A stretch of 64,000 bases of DNA, from NCBI GenBank assembly GCA_017511925.1, contig JAFWHS010000014.1:158637-222636 (forward strand), in the 5' to 3' direction. Source of the DNA: Candidatus Saccharimonadota bacterium (GTDB lineage: Bacteria > Patescibacteriota > Saccharimonadia > Saccharimonadales > Saccharimonadaceae). Positions 48,101-57,360 of this stretch are shown in pieces. Under the pieces are notes generated by a model. The model did no database searches, was not told the DNA's origin, and saw only the letters and a program-made list of their open reading frames with translations. Within the stretch, counting starts at the first letter, position 1; the number at the start of each line of letters is the position of its first letter. The position numbers were made by a program, and so were the translations under genes.

Positions 48101-49392
48101 AATACTGGCGTATTTTGAATATTGCCACTTGTACCAGAAGTTAAGCTAAGCTGATTCTTGAGATACAAGAACGAACCAGAACCAGTTTGTGTAGTACCAC
48201 TTTTTGGTAGCATCCAGCCTGCTGGACAGATAGACTGATTTACATCTTGATTCTGTGTAGTATAACTACTAGAATCATTCATAGCCACCGCAGCTGTCCA
48301 GTTATAATAATTACCGATACTATAGTTCATATTACTGCCGTCTATGCAAGCCGTAGTACCATTGTCTAGTGTAGTTTCCCAGTTTTCATCCAAAACACCA
48401 TTCCAACACAAATTACCTGGATCATACGACTCTGGCGAAGTAGTAGAATAATTCCACGTCGTAACGCCCTTCGCATAAGTAGAAGTGCTTGGTGTCCAGT
48501 TTGCAGGAATATCAGTGTTGGATGGAGTATATGTCGTACTAGAGTTTAGGTCTAAGTCTAAGTTTTGCGTCATCCATATATTGCCATCAGCCAGCTTTGC
48601 AATATAATAAGCCTTTTGATCGCGACTATCCTTCAAGGAATATTGTGTATTTTGCACCATACTAGATAACACACTTGTTTTCTCTGCAGAACTGAGTGTT
48701 GCAAATTGTTGCATATACTCTAACTGATTAATAGACGTAATCGTACCAGGGTTATTTACTACTGCTGCAAACACTATCGTAGTACCATACACACCGGCCG
48801 GAGTATTATTATCAATTTTTGCACCAAAAGTCAAAGTGGTAGTATTTGCATTGCCATTGGTGCTAGTAGTCGCTATATCCGTAGATGTGGTTGGTACTGG
48901 AAGATAATTGGTGGAAGCATCTACGCCATTTTTTACACAAGTAGTACACTTATAGCCCCACATATTGGTAAGAGCACTACTAGCCTCAATCTCGGCCTGC
49001 GTATAGCCACCCGATGTAGACGTGATAGCTGCAATCGTAGGGGTATTACCATTATTAAGAGCCTCTGTACGTTTCAAAGCACCGTTTAAGGTAGGATCAG
49101 TCACCATTTTAAGCGAATAGCCATATTGGCTACTCGTACCTACGGTAATATTAAAATCTTCCGAACCAAATCTGCCGCTACTAGATGGTGTAAGGTCTAA
49201 CACTATCGAGCTACTATCTATCTCCATCTCTAGAGTTTCACTAGACGCGTCAAGCTGAAACTGCACCGTCGCTGCAGAAGCATAATCAGCCTGCGAAGCA
49301 GCCCACACAGTCGCAGCCACACCAAAAACTGCGCATACACTGCCAATTTTACCCCACGCTTTACCATTAAGTGTATGTATTTTCCTTTTCAT
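47914..49392 (-). CDS. DGR target: secreted FISUMP / C-type-lectin-like variable protein
   Basis: 492 aa. Signal peptide (about 1-40, ending near YASA-ATV), beta-rich N-terminal domains with Ser/Thr-rich sequence (about 42-225), then a Fib_succ_major domain: LKDSRDQKAYYIAKLADGNI, IWMTQNLDLDL and CPAGWMLP. The C-terminal 61 residues are the VR and end VRCVAR, a fold expected to present the 20 variable residues on one face, as in other lectin-type DGR targets. The variable sites are rich in Tyr, Gly, Asp and Ser, the usual binding-face composition. Export implies a surface role in recognising host cells or phage. TAATAT ends six bases before the ATG. It is paralogous to 31600-32835. Confidence 0.95.
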   Translation of the reverse strand: MKRKIHTLNGKAWGKIGSVCAVFGVAATVWAASQADYASAATVQFQLDASSETLEMEIDSSSIVLDLTPSSSGRFGSEDFNITVGTSSQYGYSLKMVTDPTLNGALKRTEALNNGNTPTIAAITSTSGGYTQAEIEASSALTNMWGYKCTTCVKNGVDASTNYLPVPTTSTDIATTSTNGNANTTTLTFGAKIDNNTPAGVYGTTIVFAAVVNNPGTITSINQLEYMQQFATLSSAEKTSVLSSMVQNTQYSLKDSRDQKAYYIAKLADGNIWMTQNLDLDLNSSTTYTPSNTDIPANWTPSTSTYAKGVTTWNYSTTSPESYDPGNLCWNGVLDENWETTLDNGTTACIDGSNMNYSIGNYYNWTAAVAMNDSSSYTTQNQDVNQSICPAGWMLPKSGTTQTGSGSFLYLKNQLSLTSGTSGNIQNTPVFFTYGGYWGGESWNVGGGGDYWSSVVSNEDYSYYLGFDVDGALNPQSGYYRFGGSSVRCVAR

Positions 49393-49445
49393 ACAACCAT
49401 ATTAACATAGCCTTTTTCAAAAATCTAGTGGTTTTTTATTGTATT

Positions 49446-50519
49446 TCACGCATTTTCCAAATACGCTTCAATCAAGCCGTCTAATTTACCGTCTAGTACC
49501 GCATCCGGATCAGTTTCCTCATATCCAGTACGGGTATCTTTTACCAACTTATAGGGTTGCAAAACATAATTTCTAATCTGCTGCCCCCAACCTGCCGATT
49601 CGCCAGCCCTTAACTCGCCTATCGTAGCTGCATGCTGTTCTAGTTGCATTTGCACCAATTTGCCCCTCAAGATTTCCATCGCTTTTTCTTTATTTTGTAA
49701 TTGCGAACGCTCATTCTGAATTGCCACCACTGTATTTGTAGGAATATGCGTAATACGCACCGCCGAATTTGTGGTATTTACAGACTGCCCGCCATGGCCA
49801 CCGGAATGATATACGTCTATACGTAAATCTTTCTCATCAATCATTACTTCAGTGTTCGCCTTAATTACCGGCAATATTTCCACCAACGCGAAAGACGTCT
49901 GTCGCAAATTATTTGCGTTAAAGGGCGACAACCTCACCAATCTATGCACACCATGTTCAGATTTGAGTAGCCCATAAACATTCACTCCACTCACCTCATA
50001 AACTGCCGTCTTGATACCAGCTTCTTCACCAGCTACCCGCTCTAGTAGAGTCACCTTAAAACCTTTATTCTCAAAATACCTCAGATACATCCGTTCAAGC
50101 ATGCTCGCCCAGTCCATTGCCTCTGTACCACCCGCACCTGAAGTAATACGCACAATAGCATCTTTGTCATCATATGGCCCAGTAAATCTTAACGATTTCT
50201 TTAGCTCGTCAAAACTACCCTTCATTGCATCAATCTGTCCAGTAATTTCATTTCTCAAACTATCGTCGGAGATTTCAATCAATTCCCGAATATCCTCGAG
50301 CTGCGTTCTCAAAAGAACCCAAGGTTGAGTTTCGTCATTTAGTTTTGCTAGTTCTTGATTTTTTGCGGTGGCTTTTTCCACGTCTCGCCAAACTTCAGGC
50401 TCCGCCACTTCTTTTTCAAGTTGCTCCAACCTAGATATTTTTTCTTCTATTTCAAGCTTTGCGTACGCTTTTTCAAAATCTTCCGCAAGAATATCAAGCT
50501 TCTTCTGTAACTCCTGCAT
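49446..50519 (-). CDS. prfB: Peptide chain release factor 2
   Basis: 357 aa. The catalytic GGQ is in YHSGGHGGQSVNTTNSAV and the stop-codon-reading tripeptide SPF in RLSPFNANNLRQTSF, the RF2 form that reads UAA and UGA. The reading frame is continuous, so the programmed frameshift that controls prfB in many bacteria is absent. TATAAT ends six bases before ATG 50519, predicting a leaderless mRNA. Its presence agrees with TGA being a true stop in this genome. Confidence 0.95.
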   Translation of the reverse strand: MQELQKKLDILAEDFEKAYAKLEIEEKISRLEQLEKEVAEPEVWRDVEKATAKNQELAKLNDETQPWVLLRTQLEDIRELIEISDDSLRNEITGQIDAMKGSFDELKKSLRFTGPYDDKDAIVRITSGAGGTEAMDWASMLERMYLRYFENKGFKVTLLERVAGEEAGIKTAVYEVSGVNVYGLLKSEHGVHRLVRLSPFNANNLRQTSFALVEILPVIKANTEVMIDEKDLRIDVYHSGGHGGQSVNTTNSAVRITHIPTNTVVAIQNERSQLQNKEKAMEILRGKLVQMQLEQHAATIGELRAGESAGWGQQIRNYVLQPYKLVKDTRTGYEETDPDAVLDGKLDGLIEAYLENA

Positions 50520-50547
50520 ATAGTCATTATATCATATCAATTTCATA

Positions 50548-50577
50548 TAAGAATCGCCCCTTTCGGGGCGACTCTTA
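50548..50577 (-). terminator. Terminator after the 84-aa gene
   Basis: Ten-base stem GAATCGCCCC / GGGGCGACTC with one mismatch and a TTTC loop (GAAA in minus sense), then TTATAT. It lies directly before the prfB -10. Confidence 0.8.
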
Positions 50578-50829
50578 TTGTGTGAGATACCAGGACAAAT
50601 CACTAGAATTGAATTCCAGTCGCATTTGCTCCCGGCCAACCAGAACGTCGAAAATGTGAAGCGTTACTTGCCCCGCGAAGTGAATTTGGGTGCGGAGAAG
50701 TTCTGTCACTTCGGTTTCTTTCTGACCGCGTCGCCTAAAAGTTAGTGGCTGACATGGTGTCATTTCGTAACCGAAGAGCGCCATCACTTCGACTCGTTCC
50801 GTTTTATTTTTGTTGTTAAAGTTTTTCAT
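50575..50829 (-). CDS. Small soluble protein, 84 aa, unknown function
   Basis: Basic and Asn-rich N-terminus (MKNFNNKNKTERVEVMALFG), then a mixed beta-looking body (QIHFAGQVTLHIFDVLVGRE). No membrane segment, no cysteine pair, no family recognised. It has a clear AAGGAG six bases before the ATG, its own extended -10 promoter, an unusually long structured leader (about 135 bases) and its own terminator, so expression appears to be controlled. Confidence 0.7.
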   Translation of the reverse strand: MKNFNNKNKTERVEVMALFGYEMTPCQPLTFRRRGQKETEVTELLRTQIHFAGQVTLHIFDVLVGREQMRLEFNSSDLSWYLTQ

Positions 50830-50965
50830 AAAAGACTCCTTATTAAATTAATTTAGAGTCATTTATGTGAGCCTGATTTATTGGCTCCTGGTCGCAAATG
50901 CAAATGACAAACATTCACGACTTTGAAACTTTTCTCTATGCCAGGGACCGAAGTATGGCTAGAGT
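50830..50965 (-). promoter_or_regulatory. Structured 5' leader, candidate cis-regulatory RNA
   Basis: In minus sense the RNA begins with a hairpin CTCTA-GCCA / TGGC-A-TAGAG (50964-50934). Further on is GAGCC / GGCTC (50887-50869). Last comes GACTC / GAGTC (50860-50834), whose 3' arm covers part of the AAGGAG ribosome binding site. CCTGG in the first hairpin can also pair with CCAGG near 50890, offering a switch between folds. It does not match a riboswitch class I can recall. Confidence 0.5.
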
Positions 50966-50969
50966 AATT

Positions 50970-50980
50970 CCATTATATCA
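50970..50980 (-). promoter_or_regulatory. Extended -10 promoter of the 84-aa gene
   Basis: In minus sense, TGATATAAT (TATAAT at 50977-50972). The -35 candidate TTGAAT is 19 bases away, so the extended -10 probably dominates. Confidence 0.6.
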
Positions 50981-50998
50981 TAACGGTTGTTTTTATAT

Positions 50999-51967
50999 TC
51001 AAGCAAAATTCGCCAAGATTTCACGCGCCTCTTTGACCGAATGAGTCTCCATTAATTTAGCACGCAAGTCTGAAGCTCCTGGAAAATTATTGATGTAAAT
51101 TTTATAAAAATGCTTTAAAGGTTCGTATGCGAAATATTTATCCGGGTGTGCTTTTTGATATTTTTCGGCTTGTTTTTCGTATAAATCTAAATGCAAATAT
51201 AATAATTGCATTAATTCTTCTTGACTCGCTATATGGTCAGTAAAGCAATATGGATTTTTGAATACGCCTCTTCCGATCATAAAACCATTTACTTCTGGGT
51301 ATTTACTGTAAAGTTCTTCCGCTTGCGCTCGATTCATAATGTCGCCGTTAATAATCAATTTTGTCTCGGGGCTTATAGAGTCGCGTAATTTTATAATTTC
51401 GGGTATTAATTCATAATGTGCAGGTACCTTGCTCATTTCTTTTTTCGTGCGAAGATGCACAGTAAGTGCAGCTGGATGTTGATTCAGGAGCGTCGCAAGC
51501 CAATCTTGATATTCTTCTACTTTTGACCAGCCTAGACGGGTTTTGATAGATACGGGTAGATCGGTGGATTTTTTGGCATTTTGATAACATTCCACCGCTA
51601 AATCCGGCGTCCTAATCATAGCGGCACCGCCACCAGCCTTGTTGACATGTTTGTCTGGACAGCCAAAATTAAGATCTATGCCACTAAATCCTAACGAACC
51701 AAGCGCCTGACAAATTTCCGCAAAATGCGCCGGGTTTTTACCCCAAATTTGGGCAATTATAGGCTTATCTGTGCTGTTAATTTCTAATCTCTCAAGTGCA
51801 TTTTCGCGTCCTTTTTCTGATGCATAGCTGGATACGTTAGTGAATTCCGTAAAAAACAAATCTGGTCTTCCAGCGGCCGCAATCACAGCACGAAAAACTA
51901 CATCTGTTACGCCTTCCATTGGCGCTAAGATTAGAAATGGTTTCGGTAGATTATTCCAAATATTCAT
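50999..51967 (-). CDS. dus: tRNA-dihydrouridine synthase
   Basis: 322 aa FMN-dependent TIM barrel. APMEGVTDVVFRAV at the start, GIDLNFGCPDKHV with the catalytic Cys region, SIKTRLGW, TVHLRTKKEMSKVPAHYELI, and NGDI / GFMIGRGVFKNP phosphate-binding motifs. It reduces uridines in tRNA D-loops; which positions cannot be told. ATG 51967 is chosen because AGGAAAG precedes it; the longer open frame runs through the promoter region. Confidence 0.94.
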   Translation of the reverse strand: MNIWNNLPKPFLILAPMEGVTDVVFRAVIAAAGRPDLFFTEFTNVSSYASEKGRENALERLEINSTDKPIIAQIWGKNPAHFAEICQALGSLGFSGIDLNFGCPDKHVNKAGGGAAMIRTPDLAVECYQNAKKSTDLPVSIKTRLGWSKVEEYQDWLATLLNQHPAALTVHLRTKKEMSKVPAHYELIPEIIKLRDSISPETKLIINGDIMNRAQAEELYSKYPEVNGFMIGRGVFKNPYCFTDHIASQEELMQLLYLHLDLYEKQAEKYQKAHPDKYFAYEPLKHFYKIYINNFPGASDLRAKLMETHSVKEAREILANFA

Positions 51968-52056
51968 GTCTTTCCTAAAGTTAATCCCACCTAGGTAACA
52001 TAGCATACGAGCAACAATAAAACAAGGGGGGGGACTACTTGTGATATAATAATTAC

Positions 52057-53283
52057 ATGAAAATTGCATTACTTGGATACGGCAAAGAAGGTCAAGCTGC
52101 CGAAAAATATTTCAAAAACAAATACGACGCTGCCTTTGACGCTTTCGAAAATCTCGCTCCGACAGAATTTGCCAACTTAGATTATTCACCTTACGACTTA
52201 GTATTAAGAAGTCCGTCTATTCCACCTTTTTCACAAGATTCTAAATTCACTTCTGTCACGCGTTACTTTTTTGACCACTGTCCGTGTAATATCATTGGCG
52301 TCACCGCTACTAAAGGTAAAGGCACTACCTGTTCATTTATTAAATCTCTTCTCGATGCTAGCGGATACGACGCTTATCTAGTAGGCAATATTGGTACTCC
52401 AGCCATTGAGATTTTAGACCAACTCACGCCAAATTCCGTAGTGGTTTATGAAATGTCCAGTTTCCAGCTTTGGGATTTAGAAAAATCTCCGCACATTGCA
52501 GTAATTGGTCATCTAGAGCCCGATCATCTCAATGTTCATCACGGCTTTGAAGATTATCTCAATGCAAAATCTCACATTTGCGCCTACCAAACTAACGACG
52601 ATTATCTAATTTATTATTCCAAGAATCCAGACTCCGCCCGCCTTGCCGAAAGATCTCCCGCCCACAAAATTCCATATCCATTTGACGTGCCAAACGACAT
52701 CCTAGATTCTATTACTTTACCCGGCGCACACAATCGCGAAAATGCCATTGCTGCTATCGCTGCCGTAGCCAGTCTTAGAAATTTATCACCCAACGAATAT
52801 CTAAATAGCTGCACAGACGAAATCAAATCCGGCCTCGCCAATTTTCATGGTTTACCACACCGCCTCGAATTTATCCGCAAGATCAACGATATTCGTTATT
52901 ACGACGACAATTTCTCAACCAATCCAGCTTCCACTCGCGTAGCAATCAACGCTTTTCCAAATGATAACGTCATAGCCATCATAGGCGGACGTGACAAAAC
53001 TGATTATGCAGATTTACCAGAAATTTATGAAATTATTTCTTCGCCAAACGTTAAAAAAGTTATTTTAATGGGTGAATCCGGTCACGAAATAGCCAAAAAA
53101 TATCCAAACGAAAACTTTATTCTCGCTGATTCCCTAGAATCAGCAGTGCAATCTGCCAGCCAAGCCGCTGCAAATTATAATTCGGCTATTGTATTAATGT
53201 CACCCTCAGCCGCCTCATTTGACATGTTCAAAAATGTCTACGATCGGGGCGAACAATATCAAAAAATAGTTAATAAGTTATAG
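52057..53283 (+). CDS. murD: UDP-N-acetylmuramoylalanine-D-glutamate ligase
   Basis: 408 aa Mur ligase that adds D-Glu to the peptidoglycan stem. ATP loop GVTATKGKGTTCSFIKSLL, YEMSSFQLWDLEKSPHIAV (MurD-type SSFQL), HLEPDHLNVHHGFEDYLNAK with the Mur HxxxH region, and the C-terminal GGRDKTDYADL. It shows the cell keeps peptidoglycan synthesis. TATAAT ends six bases before ATG 52057, so it is predicted leaderless. Its stop abuts the convergent M16 gene with no gap. Confidence 0.92.
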   Translation: MKIALLGYGKEGQAAEKYFKNKYDAAFDAFENLAPTEFANLDYSPYDLVLRSPSIPPFSQDSKFTSVTRYFFDHCPCNIIGVTATKGKGTTCSFIKSLLDASGYDAYLVGNIGTPAIEILDQLTPNSVVVYEMSSFQLWDLEKSPHIAVIGHLEPDHLNVHHGFEDYLNAKSHICAYQTNDDYLIYYSKNPDSARLAERSPAHKIPYPFDVPNDILDSITLPGAHNRENAIAAIAAVASLRNLSPNEYLNSCTDEIKSGLANFHGLPHRLEFIRKINDIRYYDDNFSTNPASTRVAINAFPNDNVIAIIGGRDKTDYADLPEIYEIISSPNVKKVILMGESGHEIAKKYPNENFILADSLESAVQSASQAAANYNSAIVLMSPSAASFDMFKNVYDRGEQYQKIVNKL

Positions 53284-54555
53284 CTAAAAATTCAAATGCG
53301 CCTCTAAGCCAGAAATCACAGCCTTTTCCACCGATGACACCGTTGCAAAACCTTTTATGCCCGAGCCGGCAAACTCTCTCGCTAGCTCTATCATTCTATT
53401 CTTGTCAATTCCTTGAATAATATTCGGCATATTATCATATTTTTCTACAGTTTCATTCGTGAAATAATTTTCTGCATAGTAATCTGCCACTTGCCCCACC
53501 GTCTGCGCTCCCATCTGAAATCTCCCAAGTGCATAAGATTTTGCTGCTTCAAAATCGGCATCCGATATTTCGCCATTCAAAGTCTTCATCATTTCTTTTT
53601 GGATCAAATCAAACAAATCTTCCGCGTTCTCTACATTCACTTCGCCGTCAAAATCCCAATAAGTATTATTAGCATTACTTGCTACCGAGCTACCCATACC
53701 ATACACTAGCCCCCGCTTCCTCGCCGTACCAAATATTTTTGAATTTGTCGTACCATTCAAAATATGATTCAAACAATTCATCGTAAACACTTCGTTCGGC
53801 TCCAAATGTCTCGGAGTCACTAATGAAAATCCGAAAGTAATGTTACTGGCATCCTTACGCCGAATCGATACCGCCTCCGAAGAATGTAAATCCGTCTTAG
53901 GAATTTCAAAACTCTCACCCTCTTTAAGCGGCCAGCTCTCAAGTTCGTGAATTATCTTATGCTTCCTACCTTTTATCTTGCCAGCTATAATAAATAGCAT
54001 ATTTTTTGCTGTATGGGTGCGCCGGTAATGCTCACGGATATCTCTTAATTCAATATTCGAAATCGTCTTGAGCCGCTCCGATAAATCCAAAATATCTTCC
54101 CCCACTGCCTGCTGCACTCTTGGCCACAACAAACGATAATAATCATTCATATAGCCAGTAAGCTCGCTCCTTACATTCGCTTTTTCGCTCTTCAATTCTT
54201 CCTCATTAAATTTTGGCTCACAAATAGACACTTTTTGTAAGTCCATAATTCTATCCCATTCAAAATCTGCACATTCTGTTTCATAACACACCGAAATATC
54301 ACTTGTCCAGGCGTTATGATAGGCTCCGTTTTTTGTAAATTCGGCCTCAAACGCCTGTTCATCCTTAAACTTTGCATTCGCCCCAAAAGCCAAATGCTCT
54401 ACTACATGCGGTATCTCATAAACTTTATGATTTTTGGCATACATCATGCCGGCACGAAATTGTATACGCGTCGCCATTACGCTAGCCCCAGGGAGATCTA
54501 TCAAGAGCCCCCTTGCACCATTTTTCAACCGAACTTCTTCAACTGAATGTTTCAT
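53284..54555 (-). CDS. M16-family zinc peptidase
   Basis: 423 aa. The inverted zinc motif HxxEH is intact (IPHVVEHLAFGANAKFKDE) with the distal Glu in EELKSEKANVRSEL. The second, non-catalytic M16 half follows (RKRGLVYGMGSSVASNANNT). This resembles the pitrilysin-like processing peptidases of Gram-positive bacteria. Substrate unknown. Its ATG overlaps the secA stop as ATGA, so it is translated with secA, hinting at a role with exported proteins or signal peptides. Confidence 0.9.
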   Translation of the reverse strand: MKHSVEEVRLKNGARGLLIDLPGASVMATRIQFRAGMMYAKNHKVYEIPHVVEHLAFGANAKFKDEQAFEAEFTKNGAYHNAWTSDISVCYETECADFEWDRIMDLQKVSICEPKFNEEELKSEKANVRSELTGYMNDYYRLLWPRVQQAVGEDILDLSERLKTISNIELRDIREHYRRTHTAKNMLFIIAGKIKGRKHKIIHELESWPLKEGESFEIPKTDLHSSEAVSIRRKDASNITFGFSLVTPRHLEPNEVFTMNCLNHILNGTTNSKIFGTARKRGLVYGMGSSVASNANNTYWDFDGEVNVENAEDLFDLIQKEMMKTLNGEISDADFEAAKSYALGRFQMGAQTVGQVADYYAENYFTNETVEKYDNMPNIIQGIDKNRMIELAREFAGSGIKGFATVSSVEKAVISGLEAHLNF

Positions 54556-57326
54556 TTCCGCTTCGATTTGGATTTTTTACGTTTACTTTTAGACTTCGTT
54601 GTCTTTTTTGCGGCGGCTGGTTTCTTAGCACCTTTCTTCGTAGTCTTTTTAAACTCATTATCAAGATTTTTTTCGCCCTTACTGATTTCATTCACGCCAC
54701 GCTCAGTTTGAGATTCAGCCATCTTGGTGAGTTCACTCTCATATTCTTCACCATCCGTTACGTTGTCAGCTCTCGCTTCTGCCGGGGTAATTGATAGCAA
54801 AATCTTCAATACTTCCTCGCGCAAATTTCTCTGCAAACCATCAAACAATTTCTGCGATTCACTTCTATATTCTACTAGCGGATCTCTCTGCCCAACACTG
54901 CGCCAATGAATGCCTTCACGCAAATGCTGCATATTCTCAAGATGCTGCATCCAAAGTGTATCTAAGACTTTCAAATACACTTCACGCTCCACCTTGCGCA
55001 TCGTCTCTGCGCCAAATTCAGCTTCTTTCTTTTTGTAAGCTTCCTCTACCGCCTCAAGCGCCAACTTTTCACGCTCTTTTTCTTTGCGTTTTATGCCGAT
55101 ACCATGAATCAAATCGTCATCAAAATCAAATACAGCCTTAAATTCCTTATCGAAATTCTTGTTAACTTTGCTCGAAAACTCCGTCAGCATCTTTACTTCA
55201 TCACGCATCAAACGCTTAATCTCTGGATAAATATCATCACCCATCAAAATCTTCCGACGCATCATATAAACCACGCGACGATGACGATTAATCACGTTAT
55301 CATACTGCACCACATTCTTGCGAGAATCAAAGTTAAATCCCTCAATACGCTTTTGTGCAGCTTCCAAAGTCCTCGAAATAGCCTTCGTCTGAATCGGCGT
55401 TGTTTCATCTACGCCCAACCGAGTCATCAACATCTTCACTCTATCACCCTGGAAAATTCGCATCAAATCATCTTCACAACTCACAAAGAACTGCGTTGTA
55501 CCAGGATCGCCTTGACGACCACCACGACCACGTAGCTGATTGTCTACGCGTCTAGAATCGTGTCTTTCTGAACCTATCACTACTAAACCACCAAGTTCTT
55601 TCACGCCCTCGCCAAGCTTAATATCGGTACCACGACCCGCCATATTGGTAGCCAAGGTAATCGCACCCTTTTCGCCAGCCTTAGCGATAATTGCCGCTTC
55701 ACGCTCATTATTTTTTGCATTCAAAATTTCATATGGCAAACCAAACCCATCCAAATATCTTGCAATCTCTTCATTATTGGCGATTGAGCCAGAACCCACT
55801 AGTACTGGCTGGCCTTTCTCATGATATTTCTTTACTTCCTCAGCAATCGCCTTCAGCTTACCAGCTTTAGTCTTATAAATCAAATCGTCTTTATCCACAC
55901 GTGCAATAGGCTTATTGGGTGGAATCTGAATTACGTCAAGCGCATAAATCTGCTGAAATTCTTCAGCTTCAGTAAACGCCGTACCAGTCATACCAGACAA
56001 TTTCTTATATAATCTAAAGAAATTCTGGAACGAAATCGTAGCCAAGGTCATTGATTCTTGCTTTACTACCACACCTTCTTTAGCTTCAATCGCTTGGTGC
56101 AAGCCTTCATTATACCTACGCCCCTGCATCAAACGGCCAGTATGTTCATCTACAATTACTACTTCACCAGAATTCGTCACTACATAATCTTTATCACGCT
56201 TAAATATTACTTCAGCCCTAAGCGCTTGCTCCAGATGGTACACTAATGGAGTATTTTTTGTAGAATAAAGATTGTCTACACCTAAAATTTTCTGAATTTT
56301 ATCAATACCAGTATCAGTCAAAGTCACACTGCGACGTTTCTCATCCAAAATATAATCTTCTGGAGTCAGCCTATCTGCAACCTTTGCAAACTGGTAATAA
56401 GATTCTGGGTTATCACCAGCCGGCGCCGAAATAATAAGTGGCGTCCTTGCCTCATCAATCAAAATCGAATCCACCTCATCTACAATCGCAAAATTCAGCT
56501 CTCTCTGGCGCAAATATTGTACTTCGCTAGTCATATTGTCACGCAAATAATCAAAGCCAAATTCATTATTAGTGCCATAAGTAATATCTGCTGCATAAGC
56601 CTCTTTACGTGTAGCCGGGCGAAGATGACGAAATCTCTCATCTGCATGGTCCTCATTTTCATATTCAGTATCATAAATAAATGAAGCTTCATTAATAATC
56701 ACGCCTACACTCATACCAAGAAAATCATAAACTGGACCATTCCAGCCGGCATCACGTTGCGCAAGATAATCATTCACCGTCACTACATGTACGCCACGCC
56801 CAGTCAAACCATTAAGATACGCCGGAAGCATTGCTACAAGAGTTTTACCTTCACCAGTCTTCATCTCTGCCACTGCGCCTTCGTGTAGCACCATACCGCC
56901 GATCAATTGTACATCGTATGGCCTAAGTCCCAAAATACGTTTGGATGCTTCTCTAGCTACCGCAAACACCTCCGGCAACAAATCATTTAATATTTTGGTG
57001 TCGTCTACCGGCTGACGTTTTTTTGCGCTCTTCTTACCTGTATTTTTTTCAGTATTTGCGACCTTTAGAGCCTTCGCTATTCTTTCCTTGAATACCTCAG
57101 TCTGTTTTGCGAGCTCCTCATCACTCATTGCCTCGTACTTAGGCTCTAACTTTCCTATTTCTTGAGCCTTTTTCCACATTCTCTTTAGAATTTTTTTCTG
57201 AGCATCACCAAATACCCCCTGCAAAAATTTAGTTAGAGCAGTCTTGTCGGCTAGCTTATCGGTCGGTTTTTTTTCTTTAACTTTTTTCACAGCAGGCTTC
57301 TTGCCGGCATCGGTTTTCTTCACCAT
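54552..57326 (-). CDS. secA: Preprotein translocase ATPase SecA (no C-terminal zinc domain)
   Basis: 924 aa. Walker A MKTGEGKTLVAMLPAYLNGL, DEAD-type box VDEVDSILIDEARTPLIIS, the preprotein cross-linking domain, NMAGRGTDIKLGEGV and GRGGRQGDPGTTQFFVS are all clear. The C-terminus is a long Lys/Ser-rich tail (KKTTKSKSKRKKSKSKRK) in place of the usual zinc-binding CxCxSGxxxxxCH segment. A basic N-terminal extension of about 28 residues is also present. GGAG precedes the ATG. It is co-transcribed with the M16 peptidase and probably hpf. Confidence 0.96.
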   Translation of the reverse strand: MVKKTDAGKKPAVKKVKEKKPTDKLADKTALTKFLQGVFGDAQKKILKRMWKKAQEIGKLEPKYEAMSDEELAKQTEVFKERIAKALKVANTEKNTGKKSAKKRQPVDDTKILNDLLPEVFAVAREASKRILGLRPYDVQLIGGMVLHEGAVAEMKTGEGKTLVAMLPAYLNGLTGRGVHVVTVNDYLAQRDAGWNGPVYDFLGMSVGVIINEASFIYDTEYENEDHADERFRHLRPATRKEAYAADITYGTNNEFGFDYLRDNMTSEVQYLRQRELNFAIVDEVDSILIDEARTPLIISAPAGDNPESYYQFAKVADRLTPEDYILDEKRRSVTLTDTGIDKIQKILGVDNLYSTKNTPLVYHLEQALRAEVIFKRDKDYVVTNSGEVVIVDEHTGRLMQGRRYNEGLHQAIEAKEGVVVKQESMTLATISFQNFFRLYKKLSGMTGTAFTEAEEFQQIYALDVIQIPPNKPIARVDKDDLIYKTKAGKLKAIAEEVKKYHEKGQPVLVGSGSIANNEEIARYLDGFGLPYEILNAKNNEREAAIIAKAGEKGAITLATNMAGRGTDIKLGEGVKELGGLVVIGSERHDSRRVDNQLRGRGGRQGDPGTTQFFVSCEDDLMRIFQGDRVKMLMTRLGVDETTPIQTKAISRTLEAAQKRIEGFNFDSRKNVVQYDNVINRHRRVVYMMRRKILMGDDIYPEIKRLMRDEVKMLTEFSSKVNKNFDKEFKAVFDFDDDLIHGIGIKRKEKEREKLALEAVEEAYKKKEAEFGAETMRKVEREVYLKVLDTLWMQHLENMQHLREGIHWRSVGQRDPLVEYRSESQKLFDGLQRNLREEVLKILLSITPAEARADNVTDGEEYESELTKMAESQTERGVNEISKGEKNLDNEFKKTTKKGAKKPAAAKKTTKSKSKRKKSKSKRK

Positions 57327-57360
57327 ATATTAACTCCAATCTACCCCCAATTCTATCACA

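Larger units (their letters stand above)
45357..49392. mobile_element. Diversity-generating retroelement (complete cassette)
   Basis: All parts of a DGR are present: an accessory gene and a DGR-type reverse transcriptase on the plus strand, a 230-bp template repeat, and a target gene on the minus strand whose 3' end is a 230-bp variable repeat. The TR reads in the sense of the target, opposite to the RT. DGRs copy TR RNA into cDNA with errors at adenines and place it in the VR, giving hypervariable ligand-binding proteins. No transposase, integrase or terminal repeat flanks it, as expected for a DGR. Confidence 0.97.

Noticed and set aside
49446..50519. Programmed frameshift in prfB
   Set aside because: The frame from the leaderless ATG is continuous and no in-frame early TGA is present.
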